From Gelatoporia subvermispora B (taxonomy: Eukaryota; Basidiomycota; Agaricomycetes; Polyporales; Gelatoporiaceae): a stretch of 64,000 nt of DNA. Made by a program: the position numbers and the translations under genes. The notes under the pieces are model-generated. The model made no database searches, was not told where the DNA came from, and was given only the letters and a program-made list of their open reading frames with translations. The stretch is taken from contig KB445798.1 in NCBI GenBank assembly GCA_000320605.2, forward strand, positions 500,439 to 564,438. The letters are read 5' to 3'. Shown here in pieces: positions 36,030 to 48,037 of this stretch (positions within the stretch are counted from its first letter, which is position 1; every line of letters begins with the position of its first letter).

Positions 36030-36680
36030 CGCTGGGATTTCGGACGTACCTTCATATTCCCAACTATGAACATTGGCGAGCACTGCTGCGACTACTATCC
36101 AGTGAGCATCCCCTGGCAGTACAAATACTGCGTGCGGCGGGGGGTCCCGGACAGACAGAACGTGTCGCCTCTATCTCACGGTTAATGTGGCGGAGGATGA
36201 AGTCCATGTGCTCCTAGTGCGTGTCGGGAATTTGGAGCTGTGTGAGTTGTGCGACAGCTTCAGGGCGGGAAATGCAGCTCAGCGCGAGGATAGGACCGAG
36301 TCGCAAGTGACGCGCAGTAAAACAGGCTTCCATGCATTGCTTGTAGACAAGAGCACGGCGAGCGAATTGGTGCGGTTTGTGCACGAGATCCCCAAGCTGT
36401 GTGAGATCGTGCGCCCTGCGACATGATGATTAATAGTGTGCGTAACATCGCCCTGGCAAGTGTTGCACCTGGCAGCCTATGGGACAGCATAGCACGCGGC
36501 CACGTTCTAGACGTTGGTATGTTTCGTTCAGATGTGAGGAGGATTGCGCTTGATTCCTCCCCAGTGCTTGCGCTGGCCAGGTGCATGGGGGCCCGCGGGG
36601 TACATGCCACACCCTGGCTCAGCTGCTCAGTGAGCGCGCTGCGCGATCTACGTGATGGTGTCGGGTGAGTTACAACAGTT
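36030..36680 (-). pseudogene. Possible remnant of a spliced gene (F-box/LRR-like look), unidentified
   Basis: A minus-strand frame reads VHKPHQFARRALVYKQCMEA, then LRLGPILALSC, then AVAQLTQLQIPDTH before TAG. A downstream piece FILRHI joins across a GTGAGA...CGCACGCAG intron to LFVLPGDAHWIVVAAVLANV and ends at a GTACGT donor. The leucine-rich rhythm resembles basidiomycete F-box/LRR proteins, but no diagnostic motif is present and an in-frame stop interrupts it. Weak call. Confidence 0.22.
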
Positions 36681-37485
36681 TGTAGGAAACTGCGACTGAT
36701 TACAGACGCGACGAACCATAGCGTTTTTCGCACTAGGTTCCTTAAGACGTCGCGTGTGGGTATAGCCCATCGCCTGCCCCCACAACCGCCAGGTTGAGCG
36801 GACGGGCCGGAGCGTTGATATATAGTGTGGTGCACTCAGCAGGCGGCGGAGTGTGTGACGATTGGTCGTGGATGTGGTGCACGATTAAGGTTGTCTAAGT
36901 AGGAGGTCGGGATGGCGGTAGCATAGCGCGTGTGACTGTGGCGTGGCGCGGTCGTCATCAAATACAAAACTCCTTCTCCTCCTCCTCCCTGGCCATGAGT
37001 CTTGGTCATCTCGATGCTCTCTGGCTCTACTTTGTCAATTAACAGAAAGCGGTCTCGCGAGGCTTCACACTATTTGGACTCTCTCAACTATCCAGTGGTG
37101 GAAGATTGCCGTACATAGTGGGCCCTGCCGCGCGGGGCGTTTAGCGTGAAATACTGGCGATGATGACTACAAGCCGGTTTGTCGTTGCACTGGAGTCTCG
37201 CGGACCGCCCGACGGCATGACCACAAACCACCATGAGCACAAGTCATTCTCGGACTGATTCTTCCTACTCCGGGCTTGCCGTGCAATCCCGCACGCAGCC
37301 CTGCTCTTACCTCTTGGCTGCATCTGCTCTGTCGCTGCCTGTCACAGTTTCAACGTCTATGATCCATCACTAGACCGCCGGAAATCGCACGACTGACCGA
37401 CGAAACGTGGGCTACAAGAGATAAAGTCGCAGCCTGGAAGTCATCCGTTAGACGATTCTCCTTAGCTTGCATCTTGCCGCTCGGA

Positions 37486-40400
37486 ATGGCTTCCTCGGGT
37501 TCTATCGACCGAGAGACCGCTGCGGAGTCCACCCGCGACCCAGAGAAGACACAACGCGAAGACGCATCAGGGACGCCTGCCGGTCACGGCGTGACCCCCG
37601 GGGCATCGCCAGGGAGCACGCCCGGTCTCATGAAGGCGTTTCTCGACAAGCTGCCGCCGTGGATAGCGACCAACCTGCGCTCGCGGAGATCGCTGAAGCT
37701 GTGGGCGCGGTGCTGGCTCGCATCGTGGGTGTGCTTCGTGCTCCTGCTTCCGAACAAGTCTGTAACACAATTGGGCAATGCGTGAGTCGCCCCGTGGCTC
37801 AGCTTGATTGTACGAGGCTCATGTACTGATTATGCGTCATGTAGCGCGTTCTTTGCGCTGTTGGGTAGCTTCATGGCCCCACCAAACGTGCCTTTGCAAA
37901 TATACATCTTTGTGAGTTTCACCCCTTGACCGCAATCACGCTGCGAGCGGGATTTCCGACTTGCAGTCCTGCGAGACCTTCTTCCAGCGGTTTCGTCCGG
38001 TGAGAGCCATGCTGCGACGGTGATGCAATCTGTGTGTGTCACCGGGAGGGGTGAAATTAGATGATTGGATAGCTCTATGACGGGTCTTTGTCGTCTGCCT
38101 CACTGTTTGATTGAGGGGATCTGAGCTCATGAACCACACTCATCGACGAATAGCACCAGCACGAGCGTTTAACTCATTGGGTGTCTAGTGACTTTCGTCA
38201 TGCGAAGTGGTTATATGCTTCTGAATTTGTAGAGCGTACCGTTTCTGGGATGTCACAGCCAACGGCGTAGTAAACTCAACCATTTTGACATCTCCCATAG
38301 ATTTTATCTACCCTAGTCATTGGTCTATGTCTAGGATGGGGCATCGGTGCAGCCGCGATGCGTGCTGCTCTTGCTGCCCGGAACCAAGACCTATTACGAG
38401 AACAGCTTCTGAAAACGGAACAAAGGTCTGGGAGCAGATGACTTGCATGGAACCGATACTCACCTTCATGTCCAGTGCTGCGGGCCTCGCTAACGTTGAT
38501 GCCTTGTTCCAAGCTAGCATCTTCGAAGGCAATTTTCTAGATGCTCGGTGAGCTCATATGCGTATTGAACCGGGTTGGATCTCAAGTAATTCTAGTTCCT
38601 CCGTGGTATTTGGCTGTTTTCTAGGAGTGTTGGCCTTCGGATTTGCGCTAATTCGTGCCTATGCCCCAAAACTTATAATCCTGAGCGTATTCGCCACGGT
38701 CTCCATGGACGTATTCTGTATGGGTGATCACCAATTAACAGATGTCCCTTATCTAAGTTCTGGTTGTCGCAGAGCTATGATCCTCTATTCCCATTTGGCG
38801 AATATACCATCATTCTGTCGCTTGTCGAGTCCCTCGCCTGCTACGTAGGGATCGGGCTTATCCTGATAACGTTCCTGTTCCCGGAGACGCTCAACCATGC
38901 GTACCTGTTGGGCATTTCATCCCTCCTGGACAACCTTAAGGGCATGATTGAGATGCAGGACGAGATTTTGAATGCCCAGCCAGAAGACCTAGCTCTTGGG
39001 ACGCCGTTGATGACGAAGATGATGGGCTCGCGAGCGGCTGTTGTCGGGAGGATTCAGCAAGGTGAGCTCAGATTAAGACGTTCGCCATCTCCAGTGGACT
39101 GAATTTGCCATCGCTAGTCACTTCGCCGCTGACCTTCATCAACTTCGAGTTCAGTTGGGGGAAGTGGAACGGCCAAGACATCAAGAAGCTATCAGAACCT
39201 CTTCTTGCTGTCATAGCGCGAGTAGGCAAGTCCTAGTATTATGAAGGTCGTGAGATTCTTCTGATCTGTCATGATACAGCCTCCCTGCAAAGTTTTGCCA
39301 AGATGATCGGGCACCCATACCTCCAAACAGGCGAATCCAGCGTTATCAGCCTGCCCTCGACATCCGAGTCTACCGTCGAAGATGCCACACCGATGTTCGG
39401 CGATACGCACCTCCTGCGGCACTACCGCAAATACTACCACGATGCCGAGGCCGCGCACCATGTCCGCATTGTGGACGTGCTCCCCACGATTCGCAGCGCC
39501 ACGCTCGACCTACGGACCGCCTGCGCGTCGTGTCTGGGTGCGCTCAAGAGTGTTATCGACGCGGTCAACACCAAGCGATATGCGCGGGACAATGTCGAAG
39601 TCACTGATGTCGCGCTGTCTGCGCTGCGCCAGCAGGCGGCCGCACTTGACGCCGCGCTTGAGGCATTCAAGACGAGCCAGCGCCAGGCGCTCGTACAGCC
39701 GTTTGAGAGCCTGCTGCAGCGCGCGGAGAAGGAGCGCGACGTCCCGCTCCGGTCGCTGTATATCTCGTACTGCTTCGCGGCTATGCTTATTGTAGTGGGC
39801 GACGCGGTAAATGGGCTGGCGAAGGCGGTGCTAGCACTGGCTGAGCGTCGTACAAGGAATAGGCTATGGTGGCCGCAGGGCCTGAGGCATGTCGGACAGG
39901 TGCTCATGCAGAGGAGCTCGTCTGGAGAGCAGGCTCTTGGGGAGGACGGTGTCCCGGATGATGGCGGGCAGGAGACGAGGGAGGAGAAGTCCTATAGTAA
40001 GTTGGACGAATGCATACGTTACGTTGGTCAAGTGCTGATATCTACGTGGTGCAGAGCTGGATCCCGACAGCCGGCCGCCGACCAACTTCATGCAGCGTAT
40101 AGCGAACCATATTCACAACGTGTATCGGTGGAGCAGAACTCCGGAAGCACTAGTGCGTTCTTGGAAGACTTGCATGTGTCCTGAGCTAACAGACCGTCGA
40201 GCAGTTTGCGATCAAATATGCCGCGATAACGATTTTGCTATGGCTGCCCTCAGTGCTCAAAAGCAGTGCACGTGAGTCAAGTATTTTTCAGAAGACTCGG
40301 TGACAACGCTCATGGTGTATGCCAGATTTCGTCTATGCACAGAAGGGTCTTTGGTGAGTGTAATGTCTTCGGGGAGCTGACCGGCTACTTACGCTAACAT

Positions 40401-41925
40401 CGCAGGGCACTTATCATGGCACAGACCACACTGAACATCTACGTTTCTGACCAGATCTTCAAGTGAGCGCATTTTCATCTGACCTTGATGGCGACTTACC
40501 CTGGATCAGCTATGCCTTGCGCCTACTAGGAACCTTTGTAGGAGCGCTCGTTGGTATGGTGTGTTGGTATATAGGTAAGCACCTCAACGTGTGCGTCTTA
40601 CTTGCAATTCATACGTGTGGGCCCCAGGCTCTGGACACGGCAATGGAAGCCCATATGGAATGGGGGCGAGTGTCGCAGTCTTCTTACTGCCCCTTATATT
40701 CTGCCGGATATTCTCTCCTCCGCAATATCTGCAAGGTGTCGTCATGAGCGGGGTTAGTAGCATGGTCCCTCCATTGTCAATACAAATAACTAACCTTGAT
40801 TCATGAAAGGCCACATTTACTCTGGTTGTAGGGTATTCTTGGCTGGACGAGCATATCGCTGTAATCGGGAATGTTGGGAAAGGCTGGTCTGTCGCCTGGA
40901 GGAGATGGGTCCTTGTCATGATCGGTGCGTCAATAGGCTCTACCGTGAGGGGGTCGTCAGCGCTCATCAAGAGCATTTCTAGGCTGCCTCGCGTCCTTCG
41001 TAATCATGATGCTGCCGCCGACCTCAGGACGGAAGGCCGTCCGTCTGCGGAATGCGTCCACGATCTCGTCGCTCTCCTACATTTACTCTCACCTTATGGC
41101 TTCCTGGATCAGCGATCTACGCGCCGGAAGCGACGAGAAGGATCACATCCAGGGACATGACTGGAGGGTTAAGTTCCGTGGCTTGATTTGCGAGGCCGGA
41201 GAACAGCTCCAGGCTCTCAGAGCGCAAACTGCCATTGCCCGGTGGGAAGGCAATATCCGCGGGGTGTGGCCGAAGGAGGACTACGAAAGGCTTGTGAATG
41301 TTCAGGCCGAGATGGTCGGCAGCCTCGCTCTCGTGAGTGTCTGTAGTGTTGGATCTCATGACAAAGACTGATCTAGCTTCCAGCTGGGAGGAGCTCTAGC
41401 ACACTTGGATCGGAACATGAGGATCGCGTTTTTGCAGTATACCAAAGTGGTAAACCCAAACTTCGTATGTTGTGCCCAAGAAAAGCTATTGGGTCGAGTT
41501 GTCCTGATAGAACGCTTCATCAGATCAGCGATGTCGTATCTACGTTCTCCCACATCTCACAATCTCTCCGCACGGGCGAGCCCCTTCACAGGGCTCAATA
41601 CCAGAATCTCCTAGATCGATTACATTATCATGGCGACATGGCCTATAGTGCATATGCCCAGGAAACTCAAGAAAGAGGAAGAAAGGAGGCCATCAATGCT
41701 GTGACCAGCTACGAGTACATGTTCTACGCGAGTGGTATCGTTGCTGTCTTTCAAGTACTCGAGGTGCGCGCTTCGCTACATGTGCCCGTCGGTCCTGTTA
41801 TTCATATCTGTTTCTAGGGCTTGAACGAATTGCGTTCAATCACAGCCAAACTCTGTGGTGAAGTCCCACTAGAAGGATTTGATCGTTGGAGAGAGGAGTA
41901 TGACCGCGTCCATTTGGTCGTGTGA
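37486..41925 (+). CDS. Aromatic-acid-exporter-type/DUF2421 transporter (putative ER transporter 6TM N-terminal family)
   Basis: Large ArAE/FUSC-like efflux protein with two six-helix halves. Begins MASSGSIDRETAAESTRD, then PPWIATNLRSRRSLKLWARC, FFALLGSFMAPPNVPLQIYI, LVIGLCLGWGIGAAAMRAAL, and DARSSVVFGCFLGVLAFGF after intron removal, then APKLIILSVFATVSMDVFC. A long cytosolic helical section follows (about 39300-40000), then the second membrane half FAIKYAAITILLWLPS, KGLWALIMAQTTLNIYVSDQ and YALRLLGTFVGALVGMV. The DUF2421-like tail ends EGFDRWREEYDRVHLVV, with TGA at 41923-41925. More than ten short introns; every join checked keeps phase, so the gene looks intact. These proteins move aromatic acids or lipophilic compounds out of the cytosol. 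It could serve the neighbouring cluster, though it may simply be a resident gene. Confidence 0.87.
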
Positions 41926-42215
41926 CTGGTTCTTTAGTACCCATCTTTGTAATCTTTACAATACCCTTGCGTAGAGATGTCGACCCTATGCCCTTGTAAC
42001 GTAATTGCACCGGTTCGTTTGCCGCTATACACTCTGAATTGATCTTCACGAGGTCAAGTTGGTAGTCAGATGAGGACCATGTCGGCCAATGTTATGGTTT
42101 GTTGGGTCCACGGACGCTTTCTCCTAACGCCACTTTTATCACCTCCGATTCTTAAGCTCATGCTCGATACTCCCGGATAACGTTCTCTCGCTGCTGGCGG
42201 GTTATCGCTGTCGTG

Positions 42216-44247
42216 ATGTTGTGCTTGTATGCTTTTGCAGTCTGCTTGTTGCAATTATGTCTTGTTCGCGGCCTCTCGGTGGTCCCGGCGGAGCAGCAAC
42301 CTCTGGAGAGCCTCGCAGGAGGGGGCACGTTAAAGCGGTTCGCGGCAGATCCGCTATCGGGCTGGGACGTTGATCATATTCTTCAATCTGCAGAGGTCAG
42401 CTGAATGTAAATGAATTCGAGAACCGAAGGGTTCATGGACGTGTGTACAGGAAGCAAACGCGGACGTTTGGAATGTCGGGCCGTCACACGTTGATATCTA
42501 CTTCCCGTCGCACATCGATTATCTCGTCTCGCCTCTGAGCTTAGTCGACGTGCCACACGTAACGACTTCTATACCAAGACCTCACATTGAACCGTCATCG
42601 AGCGAATTCATCACGACTGGTGCATCATGGAACCTGACGTCCCTATCCAACACAACCTACCATTCAGCCTACCATCCACTCTATGAGATTGAGGGCTTCA
42701 TGCAGGAGCTTGAGTCTCTGTATCCAGACATCGTCCAACTCGCGTGCATCGGACACTCTGCTGAGGGTAGGGAGATGCTGGCAATGAAGATTTCAAAGGG
42801 TACACCAAGTAGCAAGAATCAGAAGACCCAAGCAGGAGTGGTGATAGCAGGGGCACAGCATGCGAGGGAGGTGAGCTGGGCAAGACGCTGTTGATGTATC
42901 CAATGTTGACCAAGACGACGATGCATAGTGGATTGCGACGTCCACTGCTCTATATATTGCGCATGCGCTCGTCTCGGATGCGTCGGAGCCGTTTGCCATG
43001 TCCACCTTATTGGAATCATACGTATGCCGCAGATAATGGTGTCTATCCACAATCGTATTCACGTTGAAATGGATCTAGGACTTCTACATCATTCCCGTAC
43101 CAAACCCGGATGGCTACGTATATACATGGGAACGTGATCGCTTCTGGTGAGTGTACATGGTATCCGGAGCCTCTGTCAATGTCTAATAGTATTACGACTG
43201 ACGCCTGTTGCTGGCAGGTACAAGAATCGCCAGATTATTGGCCCAAATGAAAAGTGTGTTGGCCTTGATATGAACAGGTGGGTCCATATTCAATCTCATC
43301 GTCGTCCTGACATTGAATTGGCATTTTCATAGAAATTGGGTATGATCCTTAGCTCGTATCATTTCACCATACTTCATGGATATCTTTCTAATAGGGTCAC
43401 AAATGGAAGGCAAAAGCGCGCTCCCCGCAAGGTCAGGCGGACTCTGAGCTATCCAAGCTCGATGCGCCGTCTAAAGGGACGGACCCGTGCACCCATTGGT
43501 ATCCGGGCCATCGGCCGTTCGAGTCTCCCGAGGGAAACAATATCGCAAATTACATCACGACCCTTCCGGGGCTGCGGGCGTACATCGATTTAAGGAGCTA
43601 CGGCCAGATGGGTAGGCAGTCTTATCGGTCCTCAACGAGCATATGATCATATGTCCATCCAATGTTCGTGACATGCAGTCTCAACTCCATTCTCCTACTC
43701 GTGCAAGAAGGTCCCGAAAGACGCAGAGGATCAAATTGAGGCCGCGTTGGGTGCCATCCGTGCAATCAAGGCGATACATGGAACAGTGTTTACGGTGCGT
43801 CTGTCGCGTCGTTCTACCCCTGATGTAGGTGACCGATGTCAAACCAGACCGGGAGGCTCTGTCGGTCGTTGTATAAGTGCGTCGCAACCTGGCCATACAT
43901 ATTATCGTCACCCTGACCACAGCGGTTTAACAGAGCGGGCGGGAACGTCATCGACTGGATGTATGCGAAAGCCGGGATAAAGTTCGCGTATGCGGTGCAC
44001 CTTCGAGACACAGGAACCGTATGTTGTCACTTTGCGCCATGGCACCTCATTCTGATATTTGAGAATCGACAGTATGGTTTCTCCCTTCCACCTGAATGGA
44101 TTCGCCCGGTAGGCGAGGAGACAGCGAACATGATACGGTTCATCGCTGGCTTCATCCGTGGCAAGCCATGTGAGTGTCTTGCCGATCAGAGCTATCGTGT
44201 TCCTGAAGCTTCTTCGACAGTGTAACAAAATGTCTGAGAGGAGCTGA
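42216..44247 (+). CDS. ECM14-like inactive metallocarboxypeptidase, copy B, complete
   Basis: Full-length second copy. The ATG at 42216 opens a signal peptide (MLCLYAFAVCLLQLCLVRGL) followed by the propeptide (DVWNVGPSHVDIYFPSHIDY). The M14 domain has the same pseudoenzyme changes as copy A: DLRSYGQM (Arg for zinc-ligand His) and AVHLRDTG (His for catalytic Glu). It has the same exon structure, with the 7-nt micro-exon at 43333-43339. Differences from copy A in the first 1.9 kb are few and fall largely in introns. The final exon depends on whether 44171-44220 is spliced: spliced gives a stop at 44245-44247, unspliced at 44223-44225. ECM14 proteins are secreted or vacuolar and linked to cell-wall phenotypes in yeast. 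No role in the neighbouring cluster is implied. Confidence 0.88.
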
Positions 44248-45023
44248 ACCTGTAGGATTAGGAGCCCGGTTCGATCTAGCCTGCATTGCTGTTCGTTGTC
44301 ACAATCTGTTGTATATGCTCTATGTCTCGTGGTACTTGCAGAACGTTGATGTGTTATTATCATGGTAGAATATCGAAGTGCTGGAACTCATCACCTGTTT
44401 CGATCACCACAGACTTGCGCAATGCATACCGCAGACAGCGACTCGGAGCAATAAGTTGCGCAAAGGGCATGCCTGGAATCTTCGAAGGTGGGCGTAAGGA
44501 TGCTTATCAGTACGAAACAAAAGACTCTCGCAACAATGAAGACAAAGTGACCGGGCCTCCATGTAAGCGCAGTGGGAGTAAATGTCGACTATGTAAAACG
44601 ATAGGACGAAGACGAAGTCAAGGGGTATAGTGAATGTCGTGGTAGAAAGCTGAGCCATAAAGTAAGGTAGTATGAATGAGAGCGCGGTAACCCATCGATG
44701 ATCGAATGAGCTCGGGCAGCCAACACTCAGCATACAGCTAAATACGTGTGCTATTTGCACATTGAGGTAGCCTGGACAGCTGCCAACCACGGGAACGCAC
44801 AACTGACTTGTTGGAGCACTTGTAGACAGGCGAGTGGTTGCGCACGATGATCGAGCGTCGCATGAAGTGAGGAGCGGAAGGCTTGTAGATGCGTGTTTGT
44901 TGCGCTCGAAGGCTGTGGGCAGCGCGGTGCATGGTGCAGTCCGGCATCGCAGCAAACGCAGAGCAGCAGATACACTTTCTACTGCACATGCGTCTTGGGG
45001 CGGCAGCGTCGTACCGTGGACAA
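44248..45023. other. Duplicated spacer (copy B) between the ECM14-like and JmjC-like genes
   Basis: Diverged counterpart of 2001-2789. A long minus-strand open frame (44404-45129) crosses it but is not conserved in copy A and runs antisense-frame to the JmjC gene end, so it is not called. Confidence 0.55.
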
Positions 45024-46406
45024 TTAGTTGGAGCGCGGTAAAAACCACCATCCTACGCCCGCTGTCCATCCCGCTGTCACCGTCGTCGGCGCGGACCCGG
45101 GGAGCACTACGTTCTCTACGCGGTGCCACCAGCTACGTGGGATGTACAGCGTCTCACCCTCGTGGAGTATGCAGCTCAGCGCGTATGTGGACAGCGCTCC
45201 GATGGTCGAAGAAGAGGGGACAGTAGCTGTGGTGACCGTGGATAAAGGAACGAGGATAGAGAAGGGGTCGTGCTCGGTTTCTGTAGTTTCCTCGAGAAAC
45301 ATAGGAGCCGGAGTATGCGAAAGGCTCGAGATATGCTCATCCGCGACTTTGTTGGTGGGTATATACGCGTCGTCTGAGGTTCCCGCCCGCTCTACAATGC
45401 CGCGTGGGTGAGGGACGAGTCGCAGATCGAGGCTCGACGTATTTGGCTGCACACTCCGCGGACTTGTGAGGTGCTCTGACATGGATGGTGGAAAGAGTAC
45501 GAAGTGCTTTCCGTAGGTGCACGGAGCGGAGGACGCTTGTAAGTGGTAAACGTTTGCGTAGGGGTCATGGTGGATGGGTGTCACCTAAACAGTGAAGAGA
45601 AGACCATGACGAGTGAGGGTACTGCACACGAACCAGAGTTAGTGCTTTGCAGGGGTGAACCCCCGGGTGTCCGGGGCATTACCCCTACCCTTACCCGCCA
45701 CGGGTACGGACCCGTCAGACGCGTACCCCTGCAAAGCACTAACCAGAGTGAGAACACTGACAGCTCCGGCAGGCCCGATGAAGAAACTCGTTTGATACAG
45801 GTCAACCTCGCCTGCTTCTATCAACTTTTCTAGCACATGAGGGGGTCTCACTAGCCGCCTCAGCTCAGGTATCTGCACATCCGCAAGGTCCAAGTACAAT
45901 CAGTACGCGGCTGAGTTCGAGAGCCACAGATCTATGCACACCTCGTCCGCCCCACGCCACTGTGCCAGGTAGACCTGCTTCCCTTCAATACAGCCGCTCT
46001 TACTTCGTTCAAGCCACTCGACGTAGTGACCTAGAGGTATCTCGATGCGGTCGAAAGCGCCCGGGCCTCTTACGTCGTATCGCCCGAGCTCGAGTTCAAT
46101 AAGTCGGTCAGACGCTGAGCGAAGGGCTTGTAAGAGCTCTAGCCCACGCATACTCGCAGCCTGATTCGGGATAGAAGTGCGCGACAACTCGGGTGTTCCA
46201 TTTCCTATGGGTGTGCAGGAGACAACGAAGGGTTCAGCTCGCGCGGAAAAGTCCAGTTTGCTGAGAGATGCGGGCGTAACTCTGAGGATAGGTTTGGCGC
46301 GAAGAGCATAGCCGCTGTTGATGGAAGACTGTGTAGAGATATGCCGTGCTAGGAGACGACGAGGATAATGTATGCAAATCGCGTACGCAGCAAGACGGGA
46401 AGACAT
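45024..46406 (-). CDS. JmjC/cupin-like Fe(II)/2-oxoglutarate dioxygenase, copy B
   Basis: Cupin-8/JmjC-like hydroxylase, apparently intact. MSSRLAAYAICIHYPRRLLA followed by RHISTQSS looks like a mitochondrial targeting leader. Next come ELELGRYDVRGPGAFDRIEI, PLGHYVEWLERSKSG and QVYLAQWRGADE. After an intron: LRRLVRPPHVLEKLIEAGEV then LYQTSFFIGPAGAVS. After a long intron: VTPIHHDPYANVYHLQAS (HxD iron ligands). The C-terminus carries GETLYIPRSWWHRVENVV with the distal iron His. The intron before the HxD exon is lengthened by a 104-nt inverted-repeat insertion. Substrate unknown; relatives hydroxylate proteins or modify tRNA bases. Its frame is open where copy A has frameshifts. Confidence 0.8.
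45639..45742. mobile_element. 104-nt MITE-like inverted-repeat element inside an intron of JmjC copy B
   Basis: TTAGTGCTTTGCAGGGGT at the left end and its exact complement at the right end form 18-nt perfect terminal inverted repeats. The 6-nt word CCAGAG flanks both sides (45633-45638 and 45743-45748). The matching place in copy A (near 3380) has CCAGAG only once and no insert, which is an empty site. The interior is partly self-complementary and GC-rich. This fits a small non-autonomous DNA transposon. The superfamily is undetermined: the duplication could be 6 or up to 8 nt. Confidence 0.82.
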
Positions 46407-48037
46407 GCGTGTGAAGCGCCCAACCCACCCGTTTATTTCTCGTCAGTTGTGTGGAGAACCGAGACGGGGTCAAAGGACTCGCCATAGGGCTCTGCTCTTC
46501 CGAATCATCAACCAGGATTAGAAGGCAAGAAAAAGAAGAGAGTAACGAATGTAAAGGGAATATCTCCGAACTTGAAAGATTGCACATACATGCACGAGCG
46601 CAGAACATTCAGAACAAGCATATGTAGAGGGCTCGTTTTCGATCATGCGTCTATATCTTCCTACCATTTTTCTTGCCCGAAACTTTGGTGTCCTTTAGAA
46701 GTACATGTACTGCCCAACAGAATTTAAACGGAAATGGCTAATCATTGCTTCACGAGGTTCAAATGTAGGTCTAATTCCACGCTGAGAAGGCGTTGATGCG
46801 ACTCGAGTTGCCTAAGCTCATGAACCGAGTATGCGTGACTCACTCCTAGGAGGACTGTTACTCATCGATACCTGGCCAGGAATACAGTCAATTACACATA
46901 TCAGCAAATAACAGGTGTTTCTTTGCGCCAGACAAACCATTCGGTGATCGCGATTTAGCACCGGATTTGTATGTCTGCTGGGAATATGGAATGTATTGAG
47001 GTTGCAATGATGCAGCGGGTTTTGCCCGAACCATCGGGCGCTACGTTATCACCTTGCTTGCAAGGTCTCTCAGACTGACAATTGTCACCGGTTTTCCGGT
47101 CACCGATTCCCACGGTATCACGTGAATGTCCAAATCTGGTAATCGCCCACTTCCCGTCATTCGAGACATCGTCCAAGCGATCCTCTACGAGCCTCTACGC
47201 CCATTTGTGCGATTCCCGCTGGAATTACAACTTATACAGGACATAGTTATGAAATACATTTTCTCTCGCCGCTTTGATATGTAGCGCTTGTAGATGCGCC
47301 TGCGTGTGCCAGCAAATACACGGGCACAACGTGAGAGAACGTCCATTGATCCTCTCCTTTGCTTGCACATGAATAACCTCTCTCCAGAGGTCCGATACCA
47401 TCTCCGGATTGATGCCGGATCTCAGGCCTTCAGTGTTCACAAACCAAAAGCCATGATGCTACCAGTCATACTTCATTCTATGGTTTTGAGCTGAAATTGA
47501 TGTTCACATCTTTGTGACCGAGCACAAGTGATTGCAGCATTGTAATGTTATTCTCCTCCATTTCTCCATGATGAAATTGGTTCTAAAATCCCGTCAGACC
47601 ATATTTGTAATGTGTATTTGCTCTTTCAGGATAATCAGTGTCAAAGGCTTCATGGAAGACTCATCCTACGAGAGGGTCTGTCTCATCCAATGCAAGATTG
47701 ATCATTTTGAGAGCGAGCAAGGTTATTGCCGCCTTGCGGCTACTTACTTTTCTAGTGCTGAGGTGAAGACGAACCTGGCCGGCATAGCGTAAGGATCTTG
47801 GATGCCGTCAAGTCGTTCGTCCTCCTTTCGCTTTGCAGACGGGGCTTGAAGCGGCACGGATACACTACGCTCGGTCGGACAGATTAGTAGACTACATTGA
47901 ACCCGAGAAGGAGCGCACACACCCATGAGCAGGTTCACCCGCACCAGCACGGCTTTTCTCCCTGCGCCTGCTGGAGTTAGCCCACAATCAACTCCGCTGT
48001 CCAACCTACGTACCTCTCTGCAGCGACAGCGACTGGC
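46407..48037. other. 1.6-kb spacer without recognisable gene
   Basis: Only short open frames (under 90 codons) with no conserved motif. A stretch near 47700-47900 has splice-like signals but no consistent reading frame could be built. Confidence 0.4.

Larger units (their letters stand above)
33670..37485. other. 3.8-kb gene-poor spacer with hairpin repeats
   Basis: Contains the palindromic inverted repeat at 35389-35517. A more diverged stretch at about 34535-34620 resembles the interior of that element (agctccacttg, ctcggaaaa, gggagg, then aataaactct). There are possible coding remains at 36030-36680. No intact gene recognised. Confidence 0.45.

Noticed and set aside
44404..45129. 241-codon minus-strand open frame below JmjC copy B
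   Set aside because: It overlaps the JmjC C-terminus in another frame, and the paralogous region 2221-2890 does not keep this frame open.
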